Positions 1 through 6,670 of a DNA stretch of 42,271 nucleotides are shown in pieces. The notes below the pieces were generated by a model. That model worked only from the letters and a program-made list of their open reading frames with translations, was not told the origin of the DNA and searched no databases. Source of the stretch: JBGAPI01 sp044221335 (GTDB lineage Bacteria > Pseudomonadota > Gammaproteobacteria > Xanthomonadales > Ahniellaceae); the NCBI GenBank assembly GCA_044221335.1, contig JBGAPI010000045.1:1-42271 (forward strand). Reading direction: 5' to 3'. Every line of letters begins with the position of its first letter. Position 1 is the first letter of the stretch. The position numbers and the translations under genes are program-made.

Positions 1-204
1 CTTTGAGCGACCCAGCAAAAACTCACTACTAGCTATTAATAGCTTTGTTCTTGTTGAGCGCCTCTATTCTCATCGGCTATCCGATGGGCGCCCACACAAG
101 TCACCTGCGCACACTGTCAAAGAACCTTGGCCTTCCGGCCTCGCTTCCGCGTGCATCGCTGCGCCGCTTCTGCGTTTCGATCACCGCGCGTTTCGCGTCA
201 GTGA
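1..204 (-). other. 5' leader of an rRNA operon (16S gene lies just off the left edge)
   Basis: Read on the minus strand this stretch has the architecture of a gammaproteobacterial pre-16S leader. A boxA-like GGTTCTTTGACA lies at 115-126 (E. coli: TGCTCTTTAACA). It is followed by CTTGTGTGGGCGCC at 87-100, which resembles the E. coli boxC region TGTGTGGGC, and by a perfect CATCGG/CCGATG hairpin at 71-86. In E. coli the mature 16S end lies roughly 130-150 nt after boxA and only 114 nt remain here, so the 16S gene should begin a few dozen bases outside the window. No rRNA sequence itself is visible. The leader carries antitermination (Nus) and processing signals rather than protein code. Small open frames across it are spurious. 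Confidence 0.8.
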
Positions 205-206
205 GC

Positions 207-262
207 CGCCTATTATAGGGTGGTTTTGCAGTGCGTCAAGCACCTTTCGAAAAAATTTTTGG
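207..262 (-). promoter_or_regulatory. Strong rRNA promoter with UP element
   Basis: On the minus strand there is a -35 TTGACG (234-239), a 16-bp spacer and a perfect -10 TATAAT (212-217). A GC-rich discriminator follows. Immediately upstream, at 248-261, is an A/T block made of an A-run and a T-run, in the position of an rRNA UP element (about -45 to -58). This matches rrn P1 promoter architecture and drives the leader at 1-204. It is the best promoter in the window by eye. Confidence 0.85.
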
Positions 263-388
263 ACCTCAAAAACCTTTCCGACCACCCCCCTTGCGAGGGG
301 CGCGCACCTTATCCGAAGTGCCGGTCGATTTGGAAGCCCTCCATGCAAAAATTTTTCGCCCCGGGGCCGTGCGCGCAATACTGCCGCG

Positions 389-1582
389 ATGCAGATCGAT
401 TCCACCCCCCGCATCGCCGCGGCAGTACACGGCGCCGTTGCGCGCATCCGCGCACTGGCCGACCAGTGCGTGGCCTGCGGACTGTGTCTGCCGCACTGCC
501 CGACCTATCAGCTGACCCGTCGCGAGAGCGAGTCGCCGCGCGGCCGCATCGCGCTGATGCGCGCGATCGCTGCCGCCTCCGAAGCACTCGATGCGACGAG
601 CCGCGAGCACTGTCTCGCCTGCGGTCGCTGCGAGCGCGTCTGCCCTGCCGACGTCCGCTATCTCGACCTGCTCGATCTCAGCCGCAGCGCGCAGCGCCCC
701 GCGCGACCGCGCTGGCTAGCGCTTGCGTCGCGGCTGCGCCGGCGCATCGCGACGTCGCCGCTTGCGGCGACACTGGCGGCGCTCGGCGCGGCAGCCCAGC
801 GCTCGCCCCGACTTTCCAGCGCATCCGCTGCACTGCGTGTCGCGCGCAGCTGGCGTCGACCGCCGGATCCGACGACGGCCGTCGACACGACGCCGACGCC
901 CGCACTGTTCGTGCTCACCGGCTGCGGCAGCGGCCTGCAGGACGACGCCGTGGATGGCGCCCTCCGACTGCTGGCACGCGCCGGCGTCTCGGTGACGGTC
1001 GCGCCGCCGCACGCCTGCTGCGGCGCGCTGGAGCGCCATGCGGGTGACGCGGAGGGCGCCCTGCGCTCCCTGCAGCAGCTGACCGACGCCGTCGCCGCGT
1101 CCGGCGCCGGCCGCATCGCCGCGCTGGACAGCGGTTGCACGCGCGAACTGCGGCGGCATCGACCCGGCGCCGATGTCACCCCGACCGATCTGCTGACGGT
1201 CCTCGCTGCCGCCCTCGACGCCAACGGCCGGCGCTTCCACGGCGGGGGGCGCCGCGTCGGCGTATATCGCCCCTGCACGCTCGACGCGACGGGCGCGATC
1301 GCGCTGGATCGCCTGCTCGGCCGCATCGACGATCTCGAGGTCGTGAGTATCGAGGCCGGTCACGGCTGCTGCGGCGCCGCTGGCGAGTACTTTCTCGACC
1401 AGCCCGCGCTGTCCGCAAGGCTGGCGGCGCCGCTGGCCGAGGCGATCGCCGCGGCCCGCGTGGACGCCGTGGTCACGGTGAACCTCGGCTGCCGCCTGCA
1501 GCTCGCGGCGCGGATGGATCACCGCGGCGACCGCACACCGGTCCTTCACCTGCTGGGCTTCATGGCATCCTTGCCGGGATGA
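389..1582 (+). CDS. GlcF-like Fe-S oxidoreductase subunit
   Basis: This 397-residue protein belongs to the GlcF/LutA family, the iron-sulfur electron-transfer subunit of glycolate- or lactate-type oxidases. Two ferredoxin-like 4Fe-4S motifs are visible near the N terminus (Cys27, 30, 33, 37 and Cys75, 78, 81, 85, each followed by Pro). Two CCG half-domains follow (CCG at 210-212 and 327-329) that would bind a further cluster. Length fits GlcF (about 400 residues). No FAD subunit (GlcD/GlcE) is adjacent, so the exact substrate is unknown. The stop overlaps the coq7 start (ATGA), implying translational coupling. The ATG at 389 lacks an obvious Shine-Dalgarno sequence. Family assignment is firm; glycolate specificity is not. 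Confidence 0.85.
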   Translation: MQIDSTPRIAAAVHGAVARIRALADQCVACGLCLPHCPTYQLTRRESESPRGRIALMRAIAAASEALDATSREHCLACGRCERVCPADVRYLDLLDLSRSAQRPARPRWLALASRLRRRIATSPLAATLAALGAAAQRSPRLSSASAALRVARSWRRPPDPTTAVDTTPTPALFVLTGCGSGLQDDAVDGALRLLARAGVSVTVAPPHACCGALERHAGDAEGALRSLQQLTDAVAASGAGRIAALDSGCTRELRRHRPGADVTPTDLLTVLAAALDANGRRFHGGGRRVGVYRPCTLDATGAIALDRLLGRIDDLEVVSIEAGHGCCGAAGEYFLDQPALSARLAAPLAEAIAAARVDAVVTVNLGCRLQLAARMDHRGDRTPVLHLLGFMASLPG

Positions 1583-2232
1583 GCGCCGCCGACCCTCGCC
1601 TCCTCTCCCCGCTCGATCGCCTGCTGATCGGCGTGCAGTCCGCGCTCGCGAGTTCGATCGGTCCCGCACCGGCGGCTTCGACGCCGAGCCCCGCCCGCGG
1701 CCAGGCCGCCGCGGAGCTCCGCGAGCACGAGCGCCAGCATGCGGCCGGGCTGATGCGGATCAACCACACCGGCGAAGTCTGCGCCCAGGCGCTCTACCTC
1801 GGTCAGGCGCTGCTCGCGCGGACCCCGGAGACCCGCCGGCACCTGCTCGAGGCCGCCGCCGAGGAGGCCGACCACCTCGCGTGGTGCGAGGAACGCCTGT
1901 CGGAGCTCGACGCGCGGCCGAGCGTGCTGAACCCGCTGTGGTACGCGGGATCGTTCGCGATCGGCGCCGCCGCCAGCGTCGGGGGAGATGCCCTCAGTTT
2001 CGGCTTCGTCGACGAGACCGAACGCCAGGTCGAGGCCCATCTCGAGGAGCACCTGCAGACACTGCCGGCCGCCGACGCGCCAAGCCGCGCGATCCTCGAG
2101 AAGATGCAGGCCGACGAGGCCCGCCACGGCGCGGCCGCGCGCGCGGCCGGCGGCAGGGCACTGCCGGCACCGATTCCGCGGCTGATGGCGATCGCTTCCG
2201 GCGTGATGAAGGCGATCGCCTACCGCTACTGA
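1579..2232 (+). CDS. coq7: 5-demethoxyubiquinol hydroxylase Coq7
   Basis: A 217-residue non-haem diiron monooxygenase for the C6 hydroxylation of demethoxyubiquinone, late in ubiquinone synthesis at the inner membrane. The diiron ligand pattern is visible: Glu66 in HTGEV, Glu96 and His99 in EEADH, Glu148/Glu152 in the DETERQVEAH segment, and Glu180/His183 in DEARH. Length matches the roughly 215-residue bacterial Coq7. The start is the ATG that overlaps the upstream stop by 4 bases, so it is probably expressed with the Fe-S gene. Its 3' end overlaps the convergent nitrilase gene by 7 bases, so no terminator separates the two. Confidence 0.93.
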   Translation: MSAADPRLLSPLDRLLIGVQSALASSIGPAPAASTPSPARGQAAAELREHERQHAAGLMRINHTGEVCAQALYLGQALLARTPETRRHLLEAAAEEADHLAWCEERLSELDARPSVLNPLWYAGSFAIGAAASVGGDALSFGFVDETERQVEAHLEEHLQTLPAADAPSRAILEKMQADEARHGAAARAAGGRALPAPIPRLMAIASGVMKAIAYRY

Positions 2233-3140
2233 GTCCGCTCGGGCGTCGCCAGTACCGCGCGCCGCAGCGCGGGACGTTCCTGCAGAGGCCAGTCGAGATC
2301 ATTGGCGACCTGCGCGTCGCCGCGGTGACGCTCGAGGGCGCCGCGGTCGACCGTGGCGACCGCCCAGCGGGAAGCTCCCGTCGTCTCCGCCAGCACGCCG
2401 TCCGCCGGGAATCCCCGATCCATCGGCGCGTGGATCGCCGCGACGCCGGCATTGACGTCGATGAAGGCGGAGTCCGGCAGGGTGCCGGCGGTCACCGCGC
2501 GGGCGACGAAGCCGCGATTCTCCAGCGCGCGGGCGACGCAGGAGACACGCACGCGTTCGGCGCCCGCGGCGGTGTCGGTGCAACTCGGCACCAGCCAGAT
2601 CCGCGCGCCGGCCTCGTACTGGTGGCGCACCGCCAGCGGGAATTCGATGTCGTAGCAGATCGACACCGCGAGGCGATGGCCGCGCCAGTCGAATACGCCG
2701 AGCGCGTCGCCGGGCTCGATCACGCCCAGGCCGCGCTCGAAGCCGGTCAGGCACAGCTTGTCCTGCCGGACCACGCCGCCCTCGGGCAGATATACCGAGC
2801 AGCGGTTGCGGAAGCGGCGCGGGCCGAGCTCGACAAGGAAACTGCCTGCCGCGATCGCCAGACCGTGGCGCGCCGCCAGCCCGACGAACAGCTCGTCCCA
2901 GGCCGTACGAAAGCGCTGCAGCGCCGCCAGCGTCGAGGCCGGATCGCCGCGCTCGGACGGCGCCAGCGCGCCCTCGAGCTCCAGCGCCAGGTATTCGGGC
3001 AGCACCGCGACTTCCGCGCCTGCGGCGGCGGCCGCGGCAATCCCCGCTTCCTGGCGAGCGGCGAATTCGTCGAAGGAAGCGACCGGCGCGACGTCGTAGC
3101 GCGCGGCGGCCAGCGTCAGCGGCGCGCTCACGTCGTCCAT
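2226..3140 (-). CDS. Carbon-nitrogen hydrolase (nitrilase superfamily)
   Basis: A protein of about 304 residues in the amidase branch of the nitrilase superfamily, cytoplasmic, hydrolysing an unknown C-N amide bond. The Glu-Lys-Cys triad is visible: Glu49 in VLPEYL, Lys128 in RQDKLCL and Cys162 in ICYDIEFP (ATG numbering). Two starts are possible: ATG at 3140, or GTG at 3131, which overlaps the upstream acetyltransferase stop as GTGA. Either way the genes are coupled, acetyltransferase first. Single proteins with a GNAT domain followed by a carbon-nitrogen hydrolase are known, so this pair looks like a split version of that fusion. Substrate unknown. Confidence 0.85.
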   Translation of the reverse strand: MDDVSAPLTLAAARYDVAPVASFDEFAARQEAGIAAAAAAGAEVAVLPEYLALELEGALAPSERGDPASTLAALQRFRTAWDELFVGLAARHGLAIAAGSFLVELGPRRFRNRCSVYLPEGGVVRQDKLCLTGFERGLGVIEPGDALGVFDWRGHRLAVSICYDIEFPLAVRHQYEAGARIWLVPSCTDTAAGAERVRVSCVARALENRGFVARAVTAGTLPDSAFIDVNAGVAAIHAPMDRGFPADGVLAETTGASRWAVATVDRGALERHRGDAQVANDLDWPLQERPALRRAVLATPERTQ

Positions 3141-3730
3141 TCCCGCATCCAGAAGGTCAGCGTCTTCGGCGTCGCCTCGACCTGCCCGGTCTCGCGCCAG
3201 GGCAGTTGCATCGCGAGCCCGGGCTGGCGCGCATAGCCGCGGCGCGTCCACAGCGACTCGTTGCCGATGTGGCCCGCCGGCCGCCGCGGATCGTCGGCGG
3301 CGCGATCGACCGCGCAGAAGGTCGTCCAGCGGATGCCCGGGAACGACAGCGCATGCGCTTCGCGGGCATCGAAGAAGCGCCCGCCGACACCGGCACCGCG
3401 ATAGTCGCGAAGCAGCACCGATTCGCCGAAGTAGAAGATCGCGTCGAGCGGCAGCCCCTGCGCGCGGAACGGCGCCTGGAATTCGTCGCTCTCGTCGGCG
3501 AGCGCCAGCGCGGTGGATGCGCCGACGACGCGCTCGCCGTCGAGCGCCAGCACCACCAGGCTCGAAGCGGCCCGCAGATAGACGCCGAGATAGGCGCGCT
3601 CATAGTCGAGATCGCCGTCGTAGCAGTAGGGCCACTCGCGGAAGACGGCGATCCGCAGGGCGGCAACGGCGTCGAGCTGCGGCGCGAGTTCGGCGCCGCG
3701 CAGGCTGACGAGACGCAGGTCCGGGCGCAT
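3128..3730 (-). CDS. GNAT-family N-acetyltransferase
   Basis: A 200-residue GNAT protein expected to move an acetyl group from acetyl-CoA to an amine. The acetyl-CoA-binding motif A is visible as RDYRGAGVGGRFFDARE around residues 109-125, following a hydrophobic strand (SVLL). It overlaps the downstream nitrilase gene, so the two probably act together, for example in modifying and cleaving the same class of small metabolite. A palindromic element (3737-3810) lies just upstream of its start and may separate it from the NTF2-like/speD transcript. Acceptor substrate cannot be read from sequence. Confidence 0.8.
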   Translation of the reverse strand: MRPDLRLVSLRGAELAPQLDAVAALRIAVFREWPYCYDGDLDYERAYLGVYLRAASSLVVLALDGERVVGASTALALADESDEFQAPFRAQGLPLDAIFYFGESVLLRDYRGAGVGGRFFDAREAHALSFPGIRWTTFCAVDRAADDPRRPAGHIGNESLWTRRGYARQPGLAMQLPWRETGQVEATPKTLTFWMREWTT

Positions 3731-3736
3731 CGCTCC

Positions 3737-3810
3737 TCCGTGCGGATCGACGGATCGGACCCGGATCCGGGCGGTTGCGGTCGCGCGGAGGCGCGACCCT
3801 GCCGCACGGA
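3737..3810. repeat. Multibranched palindromic element (REP/BIME-like)
   Basis: An outer perfect 9-bp inverted repeat, TCCGTGCGG (3737-3745) with CCGCACGGA (3802-3810), encloses two further palindromes. These are CCCGGATCCGGG at 3760-3771 and GGTCGCGC-GGAG-GCGCGACC at 3779-3798. The element fills the gap between the NTF2-like gene (its TGA abuts the right edge) and the acetyltransferase start. There is no U-tract, so it is not a standard terminator. It may stabilise mRNA ends or block read-through. Confidence 0.6.
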
Positions 3811-4224
3811 TCAGGCCGAGACCTGACGGATCCAGTCGTTCAGGTTGTAGTAGTTGCTGATCCGGGTGATGGCGCCGTCGCGGATCTCGAAGAACGCGCC
3901 GCCGGGCAGCCGGTAGCGTTGGCCGCGGGCCGGCGGCAGGCCCTCGTCGGTGGCGCGGTACTCGCCGAGCACGACGTACTCCGCCGCGGCGCGGCTGCCG
4001 TCGGCGCCGACCATCACGACCACGTCGACGAGCTGCTCCGCGTAGTGGCGGTCCATCCGGTCCATGAAGCGCCGGAAGGTCGAGCGGCCGATTTCGCGCC
4101 CGCCCTGGTTGAGATCGTGGGCGACGTCATCGGCGAGGCACGCGACCATCGCGTCCCAGTCGCCGCGGTTGAACGCGGCGTAGTAGCCCTCGATCAGAGC
4201 GCGCGCGGCGGCGACGGCGGTCAT
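3811..4224 (-). CDS. NTF2-like / SnoaL-type protein
   Basis: About 137 residues with the NTF2/ketosteroid-isomerase fold pattern: an N-terminal helix (LIEGYYAAFNRGDWDAM), a cone-shaped beta-sheet core and a conserved C-terminal strand (IRDGAITRISNYYNLNDW). Such proteins are small isomerases, hydrolases or ligand-binding dimers, and specificity is not predictable. I prefer ATG 4224, preceded by GTGGGG. A GTG at 4239 overlaps the speD stop and would add five residues. It lies immediately downstream of speD on the same strand and is probably cotranscribed with it. A direct role in polyamine metabolism is not evident. Confidence 0.75.
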   Translation of the reverse strand: MTAVAAARALIEGYYAAFNRGDWDAMVACLADDVAHDLNQGGREIGRSTFRRFMDRMDRHYAEQLVDVVVMVGADGSRAAAEYVVLGEYRATDEGLPPARGQRYRLPGGAFFEIRDGAITRISNYYNLNDWIRQVSA

Positions 4225-4235
4225 CGCGGCCCCAC

Positions 4236-5021
4236 TCACATCAGGTTGCGGCCGTGGAACAGCTCCTCGATCTCGCGCTTCAGCTGCTGCTCGATCTTGC
4301 CGCGCTCCTTGAACGACAGGTCGTTCGCGCTGGCCTCGAACAGGTAGGTGTCGAGATCGAACTCCTTCACGTGCATCTTGGTGTGGAAGATGTTCTCCTG
4401 GTAGACGTTGACGTCGAACATCTCGTACTTCTTCTTGATGTGCTTCGCCAGGTAGTCCTGGATCGAATTGATCCGGTGGTCGATGAAGTGCTTGCGGCCC
4501 TTCACGTCGCGGGTGAAGCCGCGCACCCGGTAGTCCATGATCACGATGTCGGACTCGAAGCTGTCGATCAGGTAGTTCAGCGCCATCAGCGGCGAGATCA
4601 CGCCGCAGGTCGCGACGTCGATGTCGGCCCGGAAGGTCGCGATGCCGTTGTGCGGGTGCGTTTCCGGATAGGTGTGCACCGTGATGTGGCTCTTGTCCAG
4701 GTGCGCGAGCACGGTCTCCGGGATCATGTCGCGGCCGATCTTCTCGACGATCGGGTGCTCCGAGATCAGGATGGTGACGCTGGCACCCTGCGGGTCGTAG
4801 TCCTGCCGCGCGACGTTGAGGATGTTCGCGCCGATGCGGTCCGCGACCTCGGTCAGGATCTGGGTCAGGCGCTCGGCGTTGTAGGCCTCGTCGATGTAGT
4901 CGATGTAACGGTCGCGCTGCTCCGGCGTCACCGCGTAGCAGAGGTCGTAGATGTTGAAACTGAGCGCCTTGGTCAGGTTGTTGAATCCCTGGAGCTTGAG
5001 ACGCGGCAACGGCTTGACCAT
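4236..5021 (-). CDS. speD: S-adenosylmethionine decarboxylase proenzyme SpeD (E. coli type)
   Basis: A 261-residue SpeD of the long E. coli class (264 residues there). It makes decarboxylated AdoMet, the aminopropyl donor for spermidine. The self-cleavage site is visible as DKSHITVHTYPE with Ser111 becoming the pyruvoyl group, and the conserved Cys139 lies in VATCGV. The start is ATG 5021 with a clear GAGGAG Shine-Dalgarno. The longer open frame upstream runs through the promoter and is unlikely to be coding. Divergent from clp, with a good promoter at 5064-5091. Confidence 0.95.
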   Translation of the reverse strand: MVKPLPRLKLQGFNNLTKALSFNIYDLCYAVTPEQRDRYIDYIDEAYNAERLTQILTEVADRIGANILNVARQDYDPQGASVTILISEHPIVEKIGRDMIPETVLAHLDKSHITVHTYPETHPHNGIATFRADIDVATCGVISPLMALNYLIDSFESDIVIMDYRVRGFTRDVKGRKHFIDHRINSIQDYLAKHIKKKYEMFDVNVYQENIFHTKMHVKEFDLDTYLFEASANDLSFKERGKIEQQLKREIEELFHGRNLM

Positions 5022-5063
5022 GGCGGACTCCTCGGCCGGGCTGATCTTTCTTGGGGGGCGCGC

Positions 5064-5091
5064 ATTATCGGCAGTGGGGGCCCCGATGCAA
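5064..5091 (-). promoter_or_regulatory. Putative sigma-70 promoter of speD
   Basis: On the minus strand TTGCAT (5086-5091), a 16-bp spacer and GATAAT (5064-5069) lie about 45 bp upstream of the speD ATG. Both hexamers are near consensus in an otherwise GC-rich region, which makes chance less likely. Confidence 0.6.
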
Positions 5092-5171
5092 GCGGCGCAT
5101 TGTAGGCCGTTCACGTTGCAGCCCGTGGGTGGGCCCCGGAGGCCTTGAAACGGCCCCGGGTTTGCACTTAC

Positions 5172-5200
5172 TTGCAATTGTGTCCGTCACAGCCTAAAAG
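5172..5200 (+). promoter_or_regulatory. Possible promoter of clp
   Basis: TTGCAA (5172-5177), a 17-bp spacer and TAAAAG (5195-5200) sit 36 bp before the GTG start. The -10 is weak (4 of 6). The spacer contains TCACA, a half-site of the CRP/Clp operator, but the matching TGTGA half is not at the right distance, so autoregulation is only a thought. Confidence 0.35.
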
Positions 5201-5236
5201 TGCGGATGACGCAACGGCCTGCCGTGGGGAGCAGCG

Positions 5237-5947
5237 GTGAACGTATTGGAAGCTGATCGACATCAGGCCCTGTTCGAGGACGCCCGGCGCACGCTCGCGC
5301 CGCCTTCGCTCGCCCTCAATACCGAGTCGCTCGACCGGTTCCTCGGCGCCTGCCACCGCCGCCGCTACCCGTCGCGCACCGCCATCTTCCGGCCGGGCGA
5401 CGGCGGCGACACCCTCTATTACGTGATCGACGGCGCGCTGTCGGTGGTGAGCGAGGACGACCAGGGCCACGAACTGATCCTCGCCTACCTCAACAAGGGC
5501 GACTTCATCGGCGAGCTCGGCCTGTTCGTGAACACGCCGAAGCGCGAGGTGCTGGTGAAGAGCCGCTCGCCCTGCGAGCTTGCCGAGATCAGCTACGAGC
5601 GCCTGCTGCAGCTGTTCGACGGCCCGCTGCGCAACGAGTGCCCGCGGATCCTGTTCGCGATCGGCTCGCAGCTCACCCGCCGACTCCTCCACACCAGCCG
5701 CAAGGTCTCGCGCCTGGCCTTCCTCGACGTCCGCGGCCGCATCGTCCAGGCCCTGCTCGACCTCACCCGAGAGCCCGACGCACTGTCGCACCCGCAGGGC
5801 ACCCAGATCCGCGTCTCCCGCCAGGAGATCTCGCGGATCGTCGGCTGCTCGCGCGAAATGGCGGGCCGCGTGCTGAAGCAGCTCGAGGAAGAGGGCAAAC
5901 TGACGGCGCGCGGCAAGACGATCGTGGTGTTCGGGACGCGCGGCTGA
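5237..5947 (+). CDS. clp: CRP/FNR-family regulator, Clp type
   Basis: A 236-residue global transcription factor with an N-terminal cyclic-nucleotide-binding beta-roll (about 25-140), a long dimerisation helix (145-175) and a C-terminal winged HTH (SRQEISRIVGCSREMAGRVL, about 195-214). The phrases RRRYPSRT, LYYVIDG, CELAEISYERL and SHPQGTQ are strongly reminiscent of Xanthomonas Clp. That protein controls virulence and extracellular enzymes and is inhibited by cyclic di-GMP rather than activated by cAMP. Ligand choice here is inferred from that similarity. Start is GTG 5237 with GGGGAG upstream; no better in-frame ATG is present. The divergent speD neighbour fits the Xanthomonas arrangement as I recall it. 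Confidence 0.92.
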   Translation: MNVLEADRHQALFEDARRTLAPPSLALNTESLDRFLGACHRRRYPSRTAIFRPGDGGDTLYYVIDGALSVVSEDDQGHELILAYLNKGDFIGELGLFVNTPKREVLVKSRSPCELAEISYERLLQLFDGPLRNECPRILFAIGSQLTRRLLHTSRKVSRLAFLDVRGRIVQALLDLTREPDALSHPQGTQIRVSRQEISRIVGCSREMAGRVLKQLEEEGKLTARGKTIVVFGTRG

Positions 5948-5961
5948 CGGAGCCCACGGAA

Positions 5962-5991
5962 AGGGCGGAAGCCCCGACGGTGGGCCGCCCT
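5962..5991 (+). terminator. Weak hairpin downstream of clp
   Basis: AGGGCGG (5962-5968) pairs with CCGCCCT (5985-5991) across a 16-nt loop and is followed by GTTGTT. The large loop and poor U-tract make this a weak candidate. Confidence 0.3.
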
Positions 5992-6044
5992 GTTGTTCCC
6001 GTTCGAAGCGATTCGCACAGGCGCGCACGACGCGCCCTACACCG

Positions 6045-6479
6045 ATGCCCGCCGATCCGCAGATCCGAGACGCCATCCCCGACGACGCCCCGGCCGTCGC
6101 CCGCCTGCTCGGCGTTCTCGGCTACCCGGCGAGCGCCGACGCCACGCGCGAACGCATCGATCGGATCGCTTCCGACGCTGCACTCGCGCTGCGCCTCGCC
6201 GAAGTCGACGGCGCTACCGTCGGCCTGATGGCCCTGCAACGCTATTTCTATCTGCCGCTCGGTGCGACCTGCGCCCGCATCCAGGCCCTGGCGGTCGACG
6301 CAGGGGTGCAGCGCGGCGGAGTCGGGCGGGCGCTGGTCGCTGATGCCGAGCGCTGGGCCGCGGCGGCCGGCGCGGTCCGGATCGAGGTGACCAGCAACAA
6401 GCGCCGCGCCGCTGCGCATGCGTTCTACAAGGCACTGGGTTACGACGAGTCCTCGCTTCGATTCCTCAAGACCTTGTAG
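6045..6479 (+). CDS. GNAT-family N-acetyltransferase (small)
   Basis: A 144-residue single-domain GNAT. The acetyl-CoA pyrophosphate loop is visible as VQRGGVGRALV (about residues 88-98), preceded by the strand IQALAVDAG, and the C-terminal HAFYKALGYDE is the usual late helix-turn. This short architecture is typical of stand-alone GNATs acting on small amines, amino acids or protein termini; the acceptor is unknown. It lies alone between clp and the nitric oxide reductase gene. Its TAG stop sits at the mouth of a hairpin (6480-6497) that may act as its terminator. Confidence 0.8.
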   Translation: MPADPQIRDAIPDDAPAVARLLGVLGYPASADATRERIDRIASDAALALRLAEVDGATVGLMALQRYFYLPLGATCARIQALAVDAGVQRGGVGRALVADAERWAAAAGAVRIEVTSNKRRAAAHAFYKALGYDESSLRFLKTL

Positions 6480-6503
6480 AGCGGGACCCGGTCCGCTGCT
6501 TTT
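6476..6503 (+). terminator. Hairpin at the GNAT stop codon
   Basis: GTAG, containing the stop codon, is followed by AGCGGGAC-CCG-GTCCGCT, a stem with one bulge, then GC and TTTT. It can act as a short terminator. It also resembles the GTAG-headed palindromes found at other gene ends in the window. Confidence 0.4.
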
Positions 6504-6599
6504 CGCCGTGGCGATGCGCCGAGCAGAGCGGCCCCGGGCGCCCCATGTGCGCTTGGACCGCGGCGCACAAGGACGGACCCGCGCCCGCCCGACGTTCGC

Positions 6600-6613
6600 C
6601 TGACCCAGGTCAA
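6600..6613 (+). promoter_or_regulatory. FNR/Dnr-like box upstream of norB
   Basis: CTGAC-CCAG-GTCAA has the exact 5-4-5 geometry of the FNR-family operator (consensus TTGAT-N4-ATCAA; NNR/Dnr variants use TTGAC). It lies about 58 bp before the norB ATG, suitable for activation. This suggests control by an NO- or oxygen-responsive FNR-type regulator not encoded here. Confidence 0.5.
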
Positions 6614-6670
6614 GGCGCACCTGCCCCCACCGCCGCAGCATGGCCTCCGACGCAATGAAGGAGTCTTGTC

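Noticed and set aside
5176..5191. CRP/Clp operator in the speD-clp gap
   Set aside because: A TCACA half-site is present, but the partner TGTGA is not 6 bp away; the nearby TGTG is too close for a canonical site.
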